A stretch of 64,000 bases of DNA, from positions 113,652 to 177,651 of the forward strand of contig DLJZ01000014.1 in NCBI GenBank assembly GCA_002478865.1, in the 5' to 3' direction. This document shows positions 24,449-33,180 of this stretch, one piece after another (position 1 is the stretch's first letter; each line of letters opens with the position of its first letter). A model generated the notes under the pieces. The model was not told the DNA's origin. It made no database searches and saw only the letters and a program-made list of their open reading frames with translations. The DNA is from Hungatella sp. UBA7603 (lineage in GTDB: Bacteria > Bacillota > Clostridia > Lachnospirales > Lachnospiraceae). A program made the translations under genes and the position numbers.

Positions 24449-25891
24449 ATGTATGAGGAGAATTTAAAGAATAAAGTCCTTTCCGGTTTGTTCTGGAAAG
24501 TGATGGAAAACGGGGGAACACAAGGCATCCAGTTCCTTGTTTCTATACTGCTGGCCAGGCTTTTGACACCGGCAGAATCCGGGGAAGTCATGCTCATTAT
24601 GATATTTATCACCATTGGAAATGTATTTGTTCAAAGCGGTTTCAACACTTCTCTGATCCAGAAGCAGAAGGTGGATGAGGAGGATTATTCCTCTGCCTTC
24701 TATATTAGTTTTGGAATAGCTTTGGCTTTGTTTTTGATACTGTTTTTTACGGCACCTGCCATTGCCACATTTTATGGACAACCATTATTTCGTCCGGTCC
24801 TGCGCACTCTATCAGTCACCTTGTTTTTCGGTGCGGTGACCTCAGTGCAGTCTGCTGCCATTGCAAGAACCATGGAATTTAGAAAACTTTGCATGGCCAG
24901 TATTTTGGCTGCCCTTGGCTCCGGTATAATTGGAGTCGGTATGGCTTTTCGGGGTTACGGGGTATGGGCACTTGCTATGCAGCAGTTTTTCTATAGTTTC
25001 TTTTTAATGGCATCTCTTTCTGTTCTAGTATCATGGCGCCCCAGACTTTTGTTTTCCGTTCAAAAGGCAAGGGAGATGTTTTCTTATGGCTGGAAGATTC
25101 TTTGTTCTGGTCTCATTGATACCATATTTACCAATGTTTATGGACTTGTAATCGGAAAGATATATAATCCTGCTATGATGGGGCAATACTCAAGGGGAAA
25201 CCAGTTTCCAGCTTTGATTGCCAATAACTTAGGGGCTGCCATTCAATCTGTGATGTTGCCTGCTTTTTCCGCCTGTCAAGATGACAGGGAAAAGGTGAAG
25301 AACATGGTCCGCAGATCCATTGTCACCAGTTCCTATCTTGTATTTCCTATGATGGCAGGGTTAATGGCTGTGGCAGAGCCTATGGTAAAGCTACTTTTAA
25401 CAGACCGGTATCTTCCTTGTGTTCCTATGCTTCGGCTGCTCTGCATTGCTTACGCCACCTGGCCGCTTCATGTGGCGAACTTACAGGCCATTAATGCCCT
25501 TGGCAGAAGCGAGATATTTTTAAAGCTGGAAATTATTAAAAAGGCAGTCAGCGTGACCGCTTTAATTATTAGTATCCCTTTTGGAATTTACACTATGGTA
25601 GCTCTTCGTGCGGTGACGGATTTTATCTGTACTTTTATCAATGCGCACCCCAACAAGAAGCTTCTAAATTATAGCTTTTATGAGCAGTGGAAGGATGTAA
25701 TGCCATCCCTCTTAATCTCCGCAGCAATGGGGATCGCGGTGTATGGGGTACAGTATATAATAGAAGGAACGCTTCTAACTTTAATTGTTCAGATACTGGT
25801 AGGGATTCTGGTTTATGCAGGTCTATCCTGGCTGTTTCGACTGGAGGCGTTTGTGTATCTTTTAAATACGGCAGGAATCGGAAAAAAATAG
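24449..25891 (+). CDS. Polysaccharide flippase (MOP superfamily, WzxC/TuaB-like)
   Basis: A 480-aa polytopic protein with 12-14 hydrophobic spans, of the MOP/PST flippase group that moves undecaprenyl-linked oligosaccharides across the membrane. Typical features are the start LKNKVLSGLFWKVMENGGTQGIQFLVSILLARLLTP, the cytoplasmic GWKILCSGLIDTIFTNVYGLVIGK repeat half, and YSRGNQFPALIANN. I start it at the ATG following GAGGAGA; an upstream TTG gives a non-family extension. It has its own promoter after the inverted transpeptidase gene. A second flippase follows, so two different lipid-linked substrates may be handled. Confidence 0.9.
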   Translation: MYEENLKNKVLSGLFWKVMENGGTQGIQFLVSILLARLLTPAESGEVMLIMIFITIGNVFVQSGFNTSLIQKQKVDEEDYSSAFYISFGIALALFLILFFTAPAIATFYGQPLFRPVLRTLSVTLFFGAVTSVQSAAIARTMEFRKLCMASILAALGSGIIGVGMAFRGYGVWALAMQQFFYSFFLMASLSVLVSWRPRLLFSVQKAREMFSYGWKILCSGLIDTIFTNVYGLVIGKIYNPAMMGQYSRGNQFPALIANNLGAAIQSVMLPAFSACQDDREKVKNMVRRSIVTSSYLVFPMMAGLMAVAEPMVKLLLTDRYLPCVPMLRLLCIAYATWPLHVANLQAINALGRSEIFLKLEIIKKAVSVTALIISIPFGIYTMVALRAVTDFICTFINAHPNKKLLNYSFYEQWKDVMPSLLISAAMGIAVYGVQYIIEGTLLTLIVQILVGILVYAGLSWLFRLEAFVYLLNTAGIGKK

Positions 25892-25951
25892 GAATATGGT
25901 GTTACGGTTTACATTTAAAGTCTGATATTGTAAAATAAAGGAGAACTTATA

Positions 25952-26044
25952 AGGGAAACACCCTACGGGTATCCCTAAATAGTATTGGAGATAGAGGAAA
26001 CACCCTGCGGGTATCCCTATATACCCAAAAAGCATGGGAGATAG
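25952..26044 (+). repeat. Two tandem hairpin repeats before the second flippase
   Basis: Two ~45-50-base copies share GGAAACACCCT-CGGGTATCCCTA-ATA and end in GGGAGATAG or TGGAGATAG. Each copy can fold as GGGA/TCCC and ACCC/GGGT stems around a 3-base loop. A third partial copy (AGGAAATAATGG) supplies the ribosome site of the downstream gene. It may modulate mRNA stability or translation. Confidence 0.75.
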
Positions 26045-26052
26045 AGGAAATA

Positions 26053-27300
26053 ATGGAACGAAAAAATGTGGCCTGGAATATGATTGGAAGTTTGATTTAT
26101 GCTGGCTCCAGCATGCTCCTTACGGCCCTAGTCAATCACATAGTAGGTACAAACCAGGGAGGTATCTTTGGTTTTGCCTTTAGCACATTTGGGCAGCAGA
26201 TGTTTCTGGTGGCCTATTTTGGTTTGAGGCCTATTCAGAGTACGGATGTCTCTGGGAATTATACCTTTGGAGAGTATCGCAGAGCCAGGTATCTGACCTG
26301 TGTGGCAGCAATCATTATGGGAATTGGATATATCGCCTGGAAGCGGGCAGTTTCCGCTCCCGATTATACCCTTGAAAAATGCCTTGTTGTATTTTTAATG
26401 GTGCTTTATAAAGTATTAGACGGTTTTGCAGATGTATATGAATCAGAATTTCAAAGAAATGGACGGCTCTATCTTACGGGGCAGGCCATGGCTTTTCGTA
26501 CCATCCTTTCTGTGTTCTGTTTTCTGACCTCCCTAGTCATAACTAAAAATCTGGTGTTTTCCAGTGCAGTTGCAGTGGTATCACAGGGAGCAGGAATCTT
26601 GATTTTTGATAAAGGCATGTCAAGAAATATGCCGACTATCAGCGCTCAGAAGAGAAAGGGAAAAGAATGGGACATACTAAAGGATGGAGGTTTACTCTTC
26701 CTTTCCGTGTTCCTGGACGGGCTTATTTTTGCTATGGCAAAGTATGCCGTTGATGCACAAATGACCTCCACGGATAATGCAATTTTCGTGGCTATTTTTA
26801 TGCCGACCTCAGTCATTAATCTGGCGGCGAATTTCGTCATTCGTCCATTCCTTACGAAGATGTCTTATCTTTGGGAAGATAAAAACTTATCAGGACTTGT
26901 AAAGGAAATTAAAAAGCTCTCTGGAGTGATTCTTATCCTCACTATTATCGCTTTAGCAGGTGCTGGGGCCATCGGAGTGCCAGTACTTGGGGCAATCTAC
27001 AATGTGGATCTAAAGCCATATCTGTCAGGACTTCTTGCGATTGTGTTCGGTGGCGGTTTATTTGCAGTCATGAATTTGTTTTATTACGTTTTAGTCATTA
27101 TGAAACAACAAAAGAGGATCTTTTTTGGCTATATTCCGGTCTGCATTTTATCCTACTTCCTTTCCTTTTCCTTAGTGAAAGTGGGAGGAATTAATGGGGG
27201 CGCGTTCTCCTATCTATTTGCCATGCTGTTACTTACGCTCTGTTTTATGGGACAGGCAGCTTACGTACTGATAAAGGAAAAGAAAGGGTTAATAAAATGA
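26053..27300 (+). CDS. Polysaccharide biosynthesis / flippase-like membrane protein
   Basis: A 415-aa protein with about 12 membrane spans, MOP/MATE-like. The start NVAWNMIGSLIYAGSSMLLTALVNH and the following GTNQGGIFGFAFSTFGQQMF are typical of Wzx-type proteins in Lachnospiraceae glycan loci. A central cytoplasmic loop (KGKEWDILKDGGLLFLSVFLDG) starts the second half. Role: translocation of a lipid-linked glycan, or of a glycosylated lipid made by the GT2/DUF2304 pair that follows. It overlaps the next gene by four bases (ATGA), and its ribosome site lies in the repeat just upstream. Confidence 0.85.
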   Translation: MERKNVAWNMIGSLIYAGSSMLLTALVNHIVGTNQGGIFGFAFSTFGQQMFLVAYFGLRPIQSTDVSGNYTFGEYRRARYLTCVAAIIMGIGYIAWKRAVSAPDYTLEKCLVVFLMVLYKVLDGFADVYESEFQRNGRLYLTGQAMAFRTILSVFCFLTSLVITKNLVFSSAVAVVSQGAGILIFDKGMSRNMPTISAQKRKGKEWDILKDGGLLFLSVFLDGLIFAMAKYAVDAQMTSTDNAIFVAIFMPTSVINLAANFVIRPFLTKMSYLWEDKNLSGLVKEIKKLSGVILILTIIALAGAGAIGVPVLGAIYNVDLKPYLSGLLAIVFGGGLFAVMNLFYYVLVIMKQQKRIFFGYIPVCILSYFLSFSLVKVGGINGGAFSYLFAMLLLTLCFMGQAAYVLIKEKKGLIK

Positions 27301-27995
27301 CGGATAAGGTTCTGGTAGTAATACCTGCTTATAATGAAGCTTTGAATATCGAGCGCGTCGTAGGAGGCGTTATTGAAAACTATCCCATGTATGATTACGT
27401 GATTATCAATGATGGCTCTACAGACAATACCGCAGAGATTTGCAGAAAACATAAATGGAGAATCATTGACCTTCCTGTAAACTTGGGACTGGCGGGAGCG
27501 TTTCAGACGGGTCTTAAGTATGCCCATCGCCACGGTTATCGCTATGCCATACAATTTGACGGAGATGGACAACATCGTGCGGAGTACATCTTACCTATGA
27601 AGGAAAAAATGGATGAGGGATATGATATTGTGATTGGATCCCGATTTGTTGCGGAGAAAAAACCGCTCTCCATTCGTATGTTTGGAAGCCGTCTTTTAAG
27701 TGGCGCCATTTGGTTCACCACTGGAGTTATGGTTAATGATCCAACCTCGGGGATGCGAATGTTCAGCCATAAGATGATTAAGGAATTTGCAGACGGTTTA
27801 AATTACGGACCGGAACCGGATACCATTTCCTATTTAATTCGCCACGGTGCCAATGTGGCAGAAATTCCTGTGGTTATGGATGAAAGAATTCTTGGTGAGA
27901 GCTATTTAAATCCACTGAATGCGGCCAGATATATGGGGAAAATGCTTTTTTCTATATTGCTGGTTCAAAGTTTCCGCATCCGGTCCAGAAGATAA
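27297..27995 (+). CDS. GT2, dolichol-phosphate mannosyltransferase-like
   Basis: A 232-aa GT2 enzyme of the DPM1-like group: VLVVIPAYNEALNIERVV, IINDGSTDNTAEIC, NLGLAGAFQTGLKYA, and the catalytic QFDGDGQHRAEYI. It probably transfers a sugar from a nucleotide donor to polyprenyl phosphate, giving the donor used by GT-C enzymes on the outer face. It has no C-terminal membrane spans of its own. The DUF2304 protein encoded next would supply the membrane part, and the DUF2142 protein the GT-C-type transferase. Translation is coupled to the flippase gene by the ATGA overlap. Confidence 0.9.
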   Translation: MTDKVLVVIPAYNEALNIERVVGGVIENYPMYDYVIINDGSTDNTAEICRKHKWRIIDLPVNLGLAGAFQTGLKYAHRHGYRYAIQFDGDGQHRAEYILPMKEKMDEGYDIVIGSRFVAEKKPLSIRMFGSRLLSGAIWFTTGVMVNDPTSGMRMFSHKMIKEFADGLNYGPEPDTISYLIRHGANVAEIPVVMDERILGESYLNPLNAARYMGKMLFSILLVQSFRIRSRR

Positions 27996-28010
27996 AAGGG
28001 GGAGTCACCT

Positions 28011-28382
28011 ATGACATTTTTGCTTCGATGCGTACTCATATGCGTTTCCACTTTGCTGACCTTGTATTTACTCAGAAGGATACGCCATTCTAAAATGAAG
28101 ATAGAAGATTCTATTTTCTGGGTGATGTTTGCCCTAATGCTTGTATTTTTTAGTCTGTTTCCTAAGCTTGCGGATTTCATCTCCAGTATGGTTGGGACTT
28201 ATTCCACAGCTAATTTTATCTTTACCTTTATGATCTTTATTTTGTTGCTTAAGGTTTTTTTCCAGTCAGTCAAGATCTCTCAGTTGGAACGGAGAGTGAC
28301 TGAGCTGATTCAGACCTTTGCCCTGGATAAGGAAGAAGATAAGGAAAAGGAGGAGTTAAACTATGAATCTAACCGGGAATAA
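28011..28382 (+). CDS. DUF2304 membrane protein
   Basis: A 123-aa protein with three hydrophobic spans (~1-20, ~33-50, ~62-85) and a charged C-terminal coiled coil (SQLERRVTELIQTFALDKEEDKEKEE). DUF2304 proteins are nearly always encoded beside DPM1-like GT2 genes, as here, and are thought to help anchor or fold that enzyme (family knowledge; the mechanism is not proven). GGGGGAG precedes the ATG. It overlaps the next gene by 20 bases. Confidence 0.88.
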   Translation: MTFLLRCVLICVSTLLTLYLLRRIRHSKMKIEDSIFWVMFALMLVFFSLFPKLADFISSMVGTYSTANFIFTFMIFILLLKVFFQSVKISQLERRVTELIQTFALDKEEDKEKEELNYESNRE

Positions 28383-29967
28383 AAAGGGCCTGGCACTGAC
28401 TGCAGGAAGTATCCTGGTTCTTGTTTTTCTTTTTCTGCTTCCTTATCATAAGATGATCATCGGTATACCATCTCCGGAATTTGAGTCGGTACGGCGGTTT
28501 TACTGGTGGCTTATCTTGGCGGGTTGTGGATTTCTTTTCTGTCTGGGCGCTGTTTTGTGGATAAGTAAAAAACTTTATAGCTGGATATATCCAGTGGTTT
28601 TAATCATATTAGGAGTGTTTTACTTAGTGGCTCTGCCTCCCTTTACGGCACCGGATGAAGCGGTTCATTTTGTCAGTGCTTACCGTCTTTCCAGCACAAT
28701 CATAGGAAAAACTGCAGTTGCAGACCAGGATTTTTTCGAGAATGCGACGAAAGAAGAGAAGGAACGAATTAACCAGGGAGCCAATGTGCTGGTTCGTAGT
28801 CAGGATGATGACAATGGGTTTGAATCAGAGCCAGGGCAGTTTGCTTATAACAAAGTTTTTACTCAGTTCTTTTCAAAGGACAGCAGCCAGGGACTTACAG
28901 TCCGTAGTGAGGTTCCGGTCAATACATTCCCTGTAGTATATCTGCCCCAGGCCATTGGGATTGCTCTAGCAAGAGTGTTTCATATGGGGTATGTTCCTAT
29001 GGTCATGATTGGACGGCTCTTTAATCTTCTTGCATTCACTGCAATGTCTTATCTGGCATATCGAATCATGCCATTTAAAAAAGAAGTGATTATGGCGGTA
29101 TCTGCCTTGCCGATGACCCTTCATCTGGCGGCTTCTTATTCTTACGATAGTAGTTTTATCGGCCTTTCTATGATGTTTTTGGCGTGGTGTTTTTACCTGG
29201 CGTTTGAAAAAGATAAGATTACCATCAAAGATATCGTGATACTGGCCCTGCTTTTGATTCTATTAGAGCCTGGTAAGATCGTGTATCTACCTTTGGCTGG
29301 TATCTGCCTTTTTATACCGTCTGCGAAATTTCAGTCAAAGAAACAATACTGGATTTCATTTGCCTGTGTCTTAGGCGGTATGCTGTTAGCCGTATTCTTA
29401 GTGAACAAGCTGGTTCTTTCGATTTGGTCTACCCGGACAGAAAGCTACGTGGGCTGGAGTGAGGCAGCGGGTTATACCTTATCCGATGTATTAAGCCGCC
29501 CTTATGATATTGTGATGGTGTATTATAAAACCTTTGAGACTCAGCTTGATTATTATCTGATCACAATGCTTGGCGGTTTTTTAGGAAATCTGGATCCAAA
29601 TCTAACGGTTCCTCCATTCTGTCTCCTCCTTTTGTGTTACGGGCTTTTTGTCAGTGTGGTTCGTAGAGAAGGAGAGGTCGTTCCGTTTAAGAGTTGGCAG
29701 AAGTGGTTTACTCTACTACTGGTATTTTTAAGTGCCTGTCTTGTTCTAGCTTCCATGCTGCTTGGATATACCCCAAGGGAAATGGATTATATTGTTGGTA
29801 TACAGGGACGTTACTTTATTCCGCTCTTGCCTTTGGTGCTGTTGCCTATATTTGACAAACGGCTGGTTCTGAAGGTGGATTTACGGAAAAGTGCCTGGTT
29901 TTTACAATGCTTTGTCAGCATTTATGCCTTGATACGCATATGTTCCACAGCATGTCTGCACTACTAA
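28363..29967 (+). CDS. DUF2142 polytopic membrane protein (putative GT-C glycosyltransferase)
   Basis: A 534-aa protein with about 11-13 membrane spans. The first outer loop has PPFTAPDEAVHFVSAYRLSS; its acidic D-E pair is placed like the catalytic motif of GT-C enzymes, which use polyprenyl-phosphate sugars. The DUF2142 family is seen in glycan loci of Actinobacteria and Firmicutes. Residues ~117-170 form a larger extracellular loop. Together with the upstream DPM1-like GT2 and DUF2304 protein it would add a side-chain sugar to the polymer outside the membrane (inference). AAGGAGGAG precedes the ATG inside the previous gene. Confidence 0.85.
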   Translation: MNLTGNKKGLALTAGSILVLVFLFLLPYHKMIIGIPSPEFESVRRFYWWLILAGCGFLFCLGAVLWISKKLYSWIYPVVLIILGVFYLVALPPFTAPDEAVHFVSAYRLSSTIIGKTAVADQDFFENATKEEKERINQGANVLVRSQDDDNGFESEPGQFAYNKVFTQFFSKDSSQGLTVRSEVPVNTFPVVYLPQAIGIALARVFHMGYVPMVMIGRLFNLLAFTAMSYLAYRIMPFKKEVIMAVSALPMTLHLAASYSYDSSFIGLSMMFLAWCFYLAFEKDKITIKDIVILALLLILLEPGKIVYLPLAGICLFIPSAKFQSKKQYWISFACVLGGMLLAVFLVNKLVLSIWSTRTESYVGWSEAAGYTLSDVLSRPYDIVMVYYKTFETQLDYYLITMLGGFLGNLDPNLTVPPFCLLLLCYGLFVSVVRREGEVVPFKSWQKWFTLLLVFLSACLVLASMLLGYTPREMDYIVGIQGRYFIPLLPLVLLPIFDKRLVLKVDLRKSAWFLQCFVSIYALIRICSTACLHY

Positions 29968-29987
29968 CAGGAAGGTAGGAAATAGGA

Positions 29988-30965
29988 ATGGAAGAAACAC
30001 GAACAGAGAAAAAAACGGTGGACGTAATCATTCCAGTATACAAGCCGGATGACACCTTAAAACACCTTCTGGAGCGGCTTGCAAAGCAGGCTTATCCCAT
30101 TCGCCGCATTATCGCAATGAATACGGAAAAGTCTTATTGGAAGGATCATGCTTACGACCATATTGAAAACCTTGAGGTTCACCATGTGACAAAGGAAGAA
30201 TTTGACCATGGCGGCACCAGAGATCAGGGTGCTGGTTATTCCCAAGCTGATATTATGGTTTTTATGACCGATGATGCAGTTCCGGCAGATAAAAATCTAA
30301 TTGGTGCCTTAGTAAAGGCGCTTGACCAGACGGGTAAAAATGGAGAAAAGGTAGTTATGGCTTACGCTAGACAGCTTCCCAACGGAGATTGTGGACTTGC
30401 TGAGCAGTACACTCGTTCCTTTAATTACTCGGAAAACAGCATGGTAAAGACAAAGGAAGACTTGTCCCAACTTGGAATCAAGACATTTTTCGCTTCCAAT
30501 GTGTGCTGTGCTTATGACAGGGAAGCTTATTTGCAAGCTGGTGGTTTTACGAAACGAACCATCTTTAATGAAGATATGATTTATGCTGGAAATGCAATCA
30601 GGTATCAGGGACAGGCGGTTGCTTATGCGGCAGATGCTAGGGTGTACCACTCCCATAACTATGGATGTATGGAACAGTTTAGAAGAAACTTTGATTTAGC
30701 TGTATCTCAGGTGGATCACCCGGAAGTATTTGAGGGGATTCGTTCGGAAAGCGAAGGAATTCGTCTGGTGAAAAAGACCATAGCTTGGCTAGTGAATGAG
30801 AAAAAGATATGGCTGGTTCCGGGGGTGGTTGTTAAGAGCGGATTTAAGTATATGGGGTACCTTGCAGGAAAACGGTATCGCTCACTTCCGACATGGCTTA
30901 TTTTAAGGTTTACTATGAATCAATCGTATTGGAAAAAAGATCCTGGATTTGAAGGGAAAATGTAA
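29988..30965 (+). CDS. Glycosyltransferase family 2 (rhamnosyltransferase-like)
   Basis: A 325-aa GT2 enzyme: VDVIIPVYKPDDTLKHLLERL, then HHVTKEEFDHGGTRDQGA, VFMTDDAVPADKNL as the DxD-type strand, SNVCCAYDREAYLQAGGF and the catalytic FNEDMIYAGNAIRYQG. The pattern matches enzymes annotated as rhamnosyltransferases that build rhamnan backbones. RmlC is encoded further along, so dTDP-rhamnose is a reasonable donor (inference). It is the last gene of the first glycan operon; an insertion zone begins right after it. Confidence 0.88.
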   Translation: MEETRTEKKTVDVIIPVYKPDDTLKHLLERLAKQAYPIRRIIAMNTEKSYWKDHAYDHIENLEVHHVTKEEFDHGGTRDQGAGYSQADIMVFMTDDAVPADKNLIGALVKALDQTGKNGEKVVMAYARQLPNGDCGLAEQYTRSFNYSENSMVKTKEDLSQLGIKTFFASNVCCAYDREAYLQAGGFTKRTIFNEDMIYAGNAIRYQGQAVAYAADARVYHSHNYGCMEQFRRNFDLAVSQVDHPEVFEGIRSESEGIRLVKKTIAWLVNEKKIWLVPGVVVKSGFKYMGYLAGKRYRSLPTWLILRFTMNQSYWKKDPGFEGKM

Positions 30966-31313
30966 ATATAAGGCAGTCTGGTTATGAATGAGAGTTCAAG
31001 GGCCAGCTGCTTTTTCGAGATATGTCATATTCGCTTTCTAATTGAGGCATTGAATACTGGGCACATCTTCGTAGATATATGTTCGAAGCAATCCCTAAGG
31101 AGTGTATAATCTGAAAATGCAGAAGGCATGAGGAAAGTGATGGATCTGATAAACTGGAATGATGGTGCTCCAAAGTAAGATATTTGTGATTGTGCTCTTG
31201 AGCAAGAAAAGATGGGATAGGGTACAATTTTGACGAAAGAGGAAATTGTAAAATTGTAAGAACTGTTAGATGTAATAATTTAACTGGGATAAAATCAAAG
31301 GGAGAAATAAGTA
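30966..31313. other. Intergenic insertion zone at the end of the first glycan operon
   Basis: About 350 bases with several short broken frames. A short stretch resembles an IS66 transposase (31046-31111). The last ~50 bases contain the GGGAGA ribosome site of the next gene. No terminator is evident after the GT2 gene. Confidence 0.5.
31046..31111 (+). pseudogene. Possible remnant of an IS66-family transposase
   Basis: The frame reads GIEYWAHLRRYMFEAIPKE before a stop, strongly reminiscent of the conserved cWAH-RR-F-EA-P segment of IS66 TnpC. Stops lie on both sides and no further recognisable part follows in the same frame. If true it is a small scar of an older insertion. This rests on one ~19-residue match by eye. 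Confidence 0.4.
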
Positions 31314-32456
31314 GTGAAATATACGATTAAGAGTTTTTTAGAAAAAGGTATTAAAAATGCATTGCTTTGTAATAGTTTCTTTGGGTTCTATATTGCTTTT
31401 TTTATATCATTGCCATTTTTTAGTATGATTAATGTATATACGTTCATTCTTATATTAGATATATTCTATTTAATAAGCAGAATTATATATAGAATTTACT
31501 TATTGAAACAATGTGATTATATTGAAATTAAAAATGATAAAATAGATTATTCTAGAGATCAAGAAATAAGAGCCAATTATTTTGGGGATATCATAGGAAT
31601 AATAATTTATATTGTGCTAATAGTATCATACCAATATCCTAATTCTACCATGCTTAATGGGATCGTGTGTATACCATTGATATACTGCTTTGTTTATTTT
31701 GTTTGTGCATATGTTTCGGTTTTAAAGAATTATGTAACTTTCAAGGCTATTACAATATTGAGTTCTACAATTCAAGGAGTTATGTTATTTGTTATATCAT
31801 TGGCATATGCTTTATATGGAGTATTAAACTGTTATGAAAAACTGGCTCAAAAAGGTGAAAGTGTTAATGTTGTTATGATACAAATGCATGATGTAGCGGA
31901 GGGAATAATATATGTTACTTATATTCTTGAGAAGTATCCGGTATTTACTATTATACCAATGTTTATTTCTTTAGTATTATTTGTGTTATTTATTTATATG
32001 ACACCAGTATATCAATTAGGTAAGTTGAAATTAGCGTTTCAAGTAGTGAATATATTTATGGTGCTTTTAGGTATTTTATCTTTCTTTCTAGCTAATTACA
32101 TTGGAGAGTTTATTACTGAAAATAAAATATTGCTGATGAATTCTAGTATGTATGAAGGATTTGTATATGAAGTTGTAAACGGAAAAACATATTTCGATAA
32201 TTTCGGAACAAGTAATATTAAAAACTTATTTTACTTAGCAGTATTACCCTATACTTTTGGAATATTAACATCCAATGTGATTATGGAGTTGCGTGTAAAG
32301 TATGCAGAAAAAAAGTCTGAATCAATATTGGAAAAATTAAAAGATGTAAAAGTATTAACAGATGAAGAAAAGATTCAATTAAGAAAAAAATACTATTACT
32401 TTGGAGGGAAAAAACATAATTTCGATATTTTTGAAAAAGTTAAAATTGAAGAATAA
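31314..32456 (+). CDS. Hypothetical multi-span membrane protein, AT-rich
   Basis: A 380-aa protein with about eight hydrophobic spans (for example ~22-60, ~92-135, ~145-170, ~210-232, ~240-262, ~300-320) and a charged C-terminal tail (KSESILEKLKDVKVLTDEEKIQLRKKYY). I recognise no family. It starts with GTG after GGGAGA. Codons are visibly richer in A and T than in the flanking glycan genes, and it sits between a possible IS66 scar and an IS200-type element, so it was probably acquired by transfer. An immunity or toxin-tolerance role is possible, but nothing in the sequence shows it. Confidence 0.7.
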   Translation: MKYTIKSFLEKGIKNALLCNSFFGFYIAFFISLPFFSMINVYTFILILDIFYLISRIIYRIYLLKQCDYIEIKNDKIDYSRDQEIRANYFGDIIGIIIYIVLIVSYQYPNSTMLNGIVCIPLIYCFVYFVCAYVSVLKNYVTFKAITILSSTIQGVMLFVISLAYALYGVLNCYEKLAQKGESVNVVMIQMHDVAEGIIYVTYILEKYPVFTIIPMFISLVLFVLFIYMTPVYQLGKLKLAFQVVNIFMVLLGILSFFLANYIGEFITENKILLMNSSMYEGFVYEVVNGKTYFDNFGTSNIKNLFYLAVLPYTFGILTSNVIMELRVKYAEKKSESILEKLKDVKVLTDEEKIQLRKKYYYFGGKKHNFDIFEKVKIEE

Positions 32457-32579
32457 ATTATATTGTTAATTAAGGTTTAAGTATAATAAATTTTGATAAG
32501 ATATTAATGAAAATCCTAATCCCCCAGCTATGCTGGGGAGAATCGTGTAAGTGGAAACAGTAAGGATATCAATAAAAAA

Positions 32580-32632
32580 CCTCCTATGTTATATTGAGAA
32601 TGGTGTCGCAAGCCAAACTCAAACATAGGAGG
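32580..32632 (+). promoter_or_regulatory. Hairpin sequestering the tnpA ribosome site
   Basis: CCTCCTATGTT (32580-32590) is a perfect complement of AACATAGGAGG (32622-32632), which contains the ribosome site of tnpA. The folded leader would block translation. IS200 is known to repress its transposase in this way. Confidence 0.8.
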
Positions 32633-32640
32633 AGGTCCAA

Positions 32641-33069
32641 ATGGACAATAGAAGCATATCGCATACTCGCTGGAAATGCCAATACCATATTGTATTTATA
32701 CCAAAGTATCGAAAAAAGGTGCTATACGGAAAAATAAGAGATGATGTAAGAGAAATAATCAGCACATTATGTAAATATAAGGATGTGGATATTGTTGCAG
32801 GAGCAGTTTGTATAGATCATGTGCACCTAAGTGTAGCAATACCACCTAAGTTAAATATTTCAAATTTTATGGGATACTTAAAGGGGAAAAGTACATTGAT
32901 GGTTTATGATAGGAATCCAGAGTTGCATAGTAAATGGGATAAAGCATTTTGGGCACGAGGATATTATGTAGAAACAATTGGTAACATCACAGATGAAGCA
33001 GTACAAAAGTATATAAAAGAGCAAGCAGAAGAGTCAAGAAAAGGAGATTCAAACAGTGCCGCTTTGTAG
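32641..33069 (+). CDS. tnpA: IS200-type transposase TnpA (Y1 HUH)
   Basis: A 142-aa single-strand DNA transposase that cuts and joins the hairpin ends of its element. The HUH metal site is His60-Val-His62 in CIDHVHLS, and the nucleophile is Tyr124 in AVQKYIKEQ. Length and the start (HTRWKCQYHIVFIPKYRKKVLYG) are normal for the family, so the enzyme looks intact. The C-terminus is slightly longer and polar (ESRKGDSNSAAL). Translation is probably held low by the leader hairpin. Confidence 0.96.
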   Translation: MDNRSISHTRWKCQYHIVFIPKYRKKVLYGKIRDDVREIISTLCKYKDVDIVAGAVCIDHVHLSVAIPPKLNISNFMGYLKGKSTLMVYDRNPELHSKWDKAFWARGYYVETIGNITDEAVQKYIKEQAEESRKGDSNSAAL

Positions 33070-33095
33070 TGGACCAGAAAAAGTGCTTGTGATAC

Positions 33096-33168
33096 CGCCC
33101 TTAGGGGCGAGCAGTAACATAGCCCTTTGGAGGGCTAATATCCAACCACCATTTGAAATGGTGGTTGG
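33096..33168 (+). other. Three-hairpin 3' region of the IS200-type element
   Basis: CGCCC-TTAG-GGGCG (33096-33109), GCCCT-TTGG-AGGGC (33122-33135) and a 13-bp stem CCAACCACCATTT with its complement (33142-33168) follow tnpA. The last is probably the right-end recognition hairpin. The ordered hairpins recall the right-end RNA of tnpB-carrying relatives. Confidence 0.6.
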
Positions 33169-33180
33169 TGACTTTGTTTC

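Larger units (their letters stand above)
32500..33180 (+). mobile_element. IS200-type insertion element (IS200/IS605 family, TnpA only)
   Basis: A single HUH transposase gene is flanked by a left-end hairpin (CCCCAGC-TAT-GCTGGGG, 32522-32538) and a right-end hairpin with a perfect 13-bp stem (33142-33168). Such elements have no terminal inverted repeats or target duplication, so exact ends are estimated. No tnpB is present. Confidence 0.8.

Noticed and set aside
25952..26044. Two-copy repeat as a CRISPR remnant
   Set aside because: Only two copies, the sequence between them is itself part of the repeat, and no cas genes are present.
30982..31227. Minus-strand 81-codon frame
   Set aside because: Composition is not protein-like and the opposite strand shows a possible IS66 scrap; no ribosome site.
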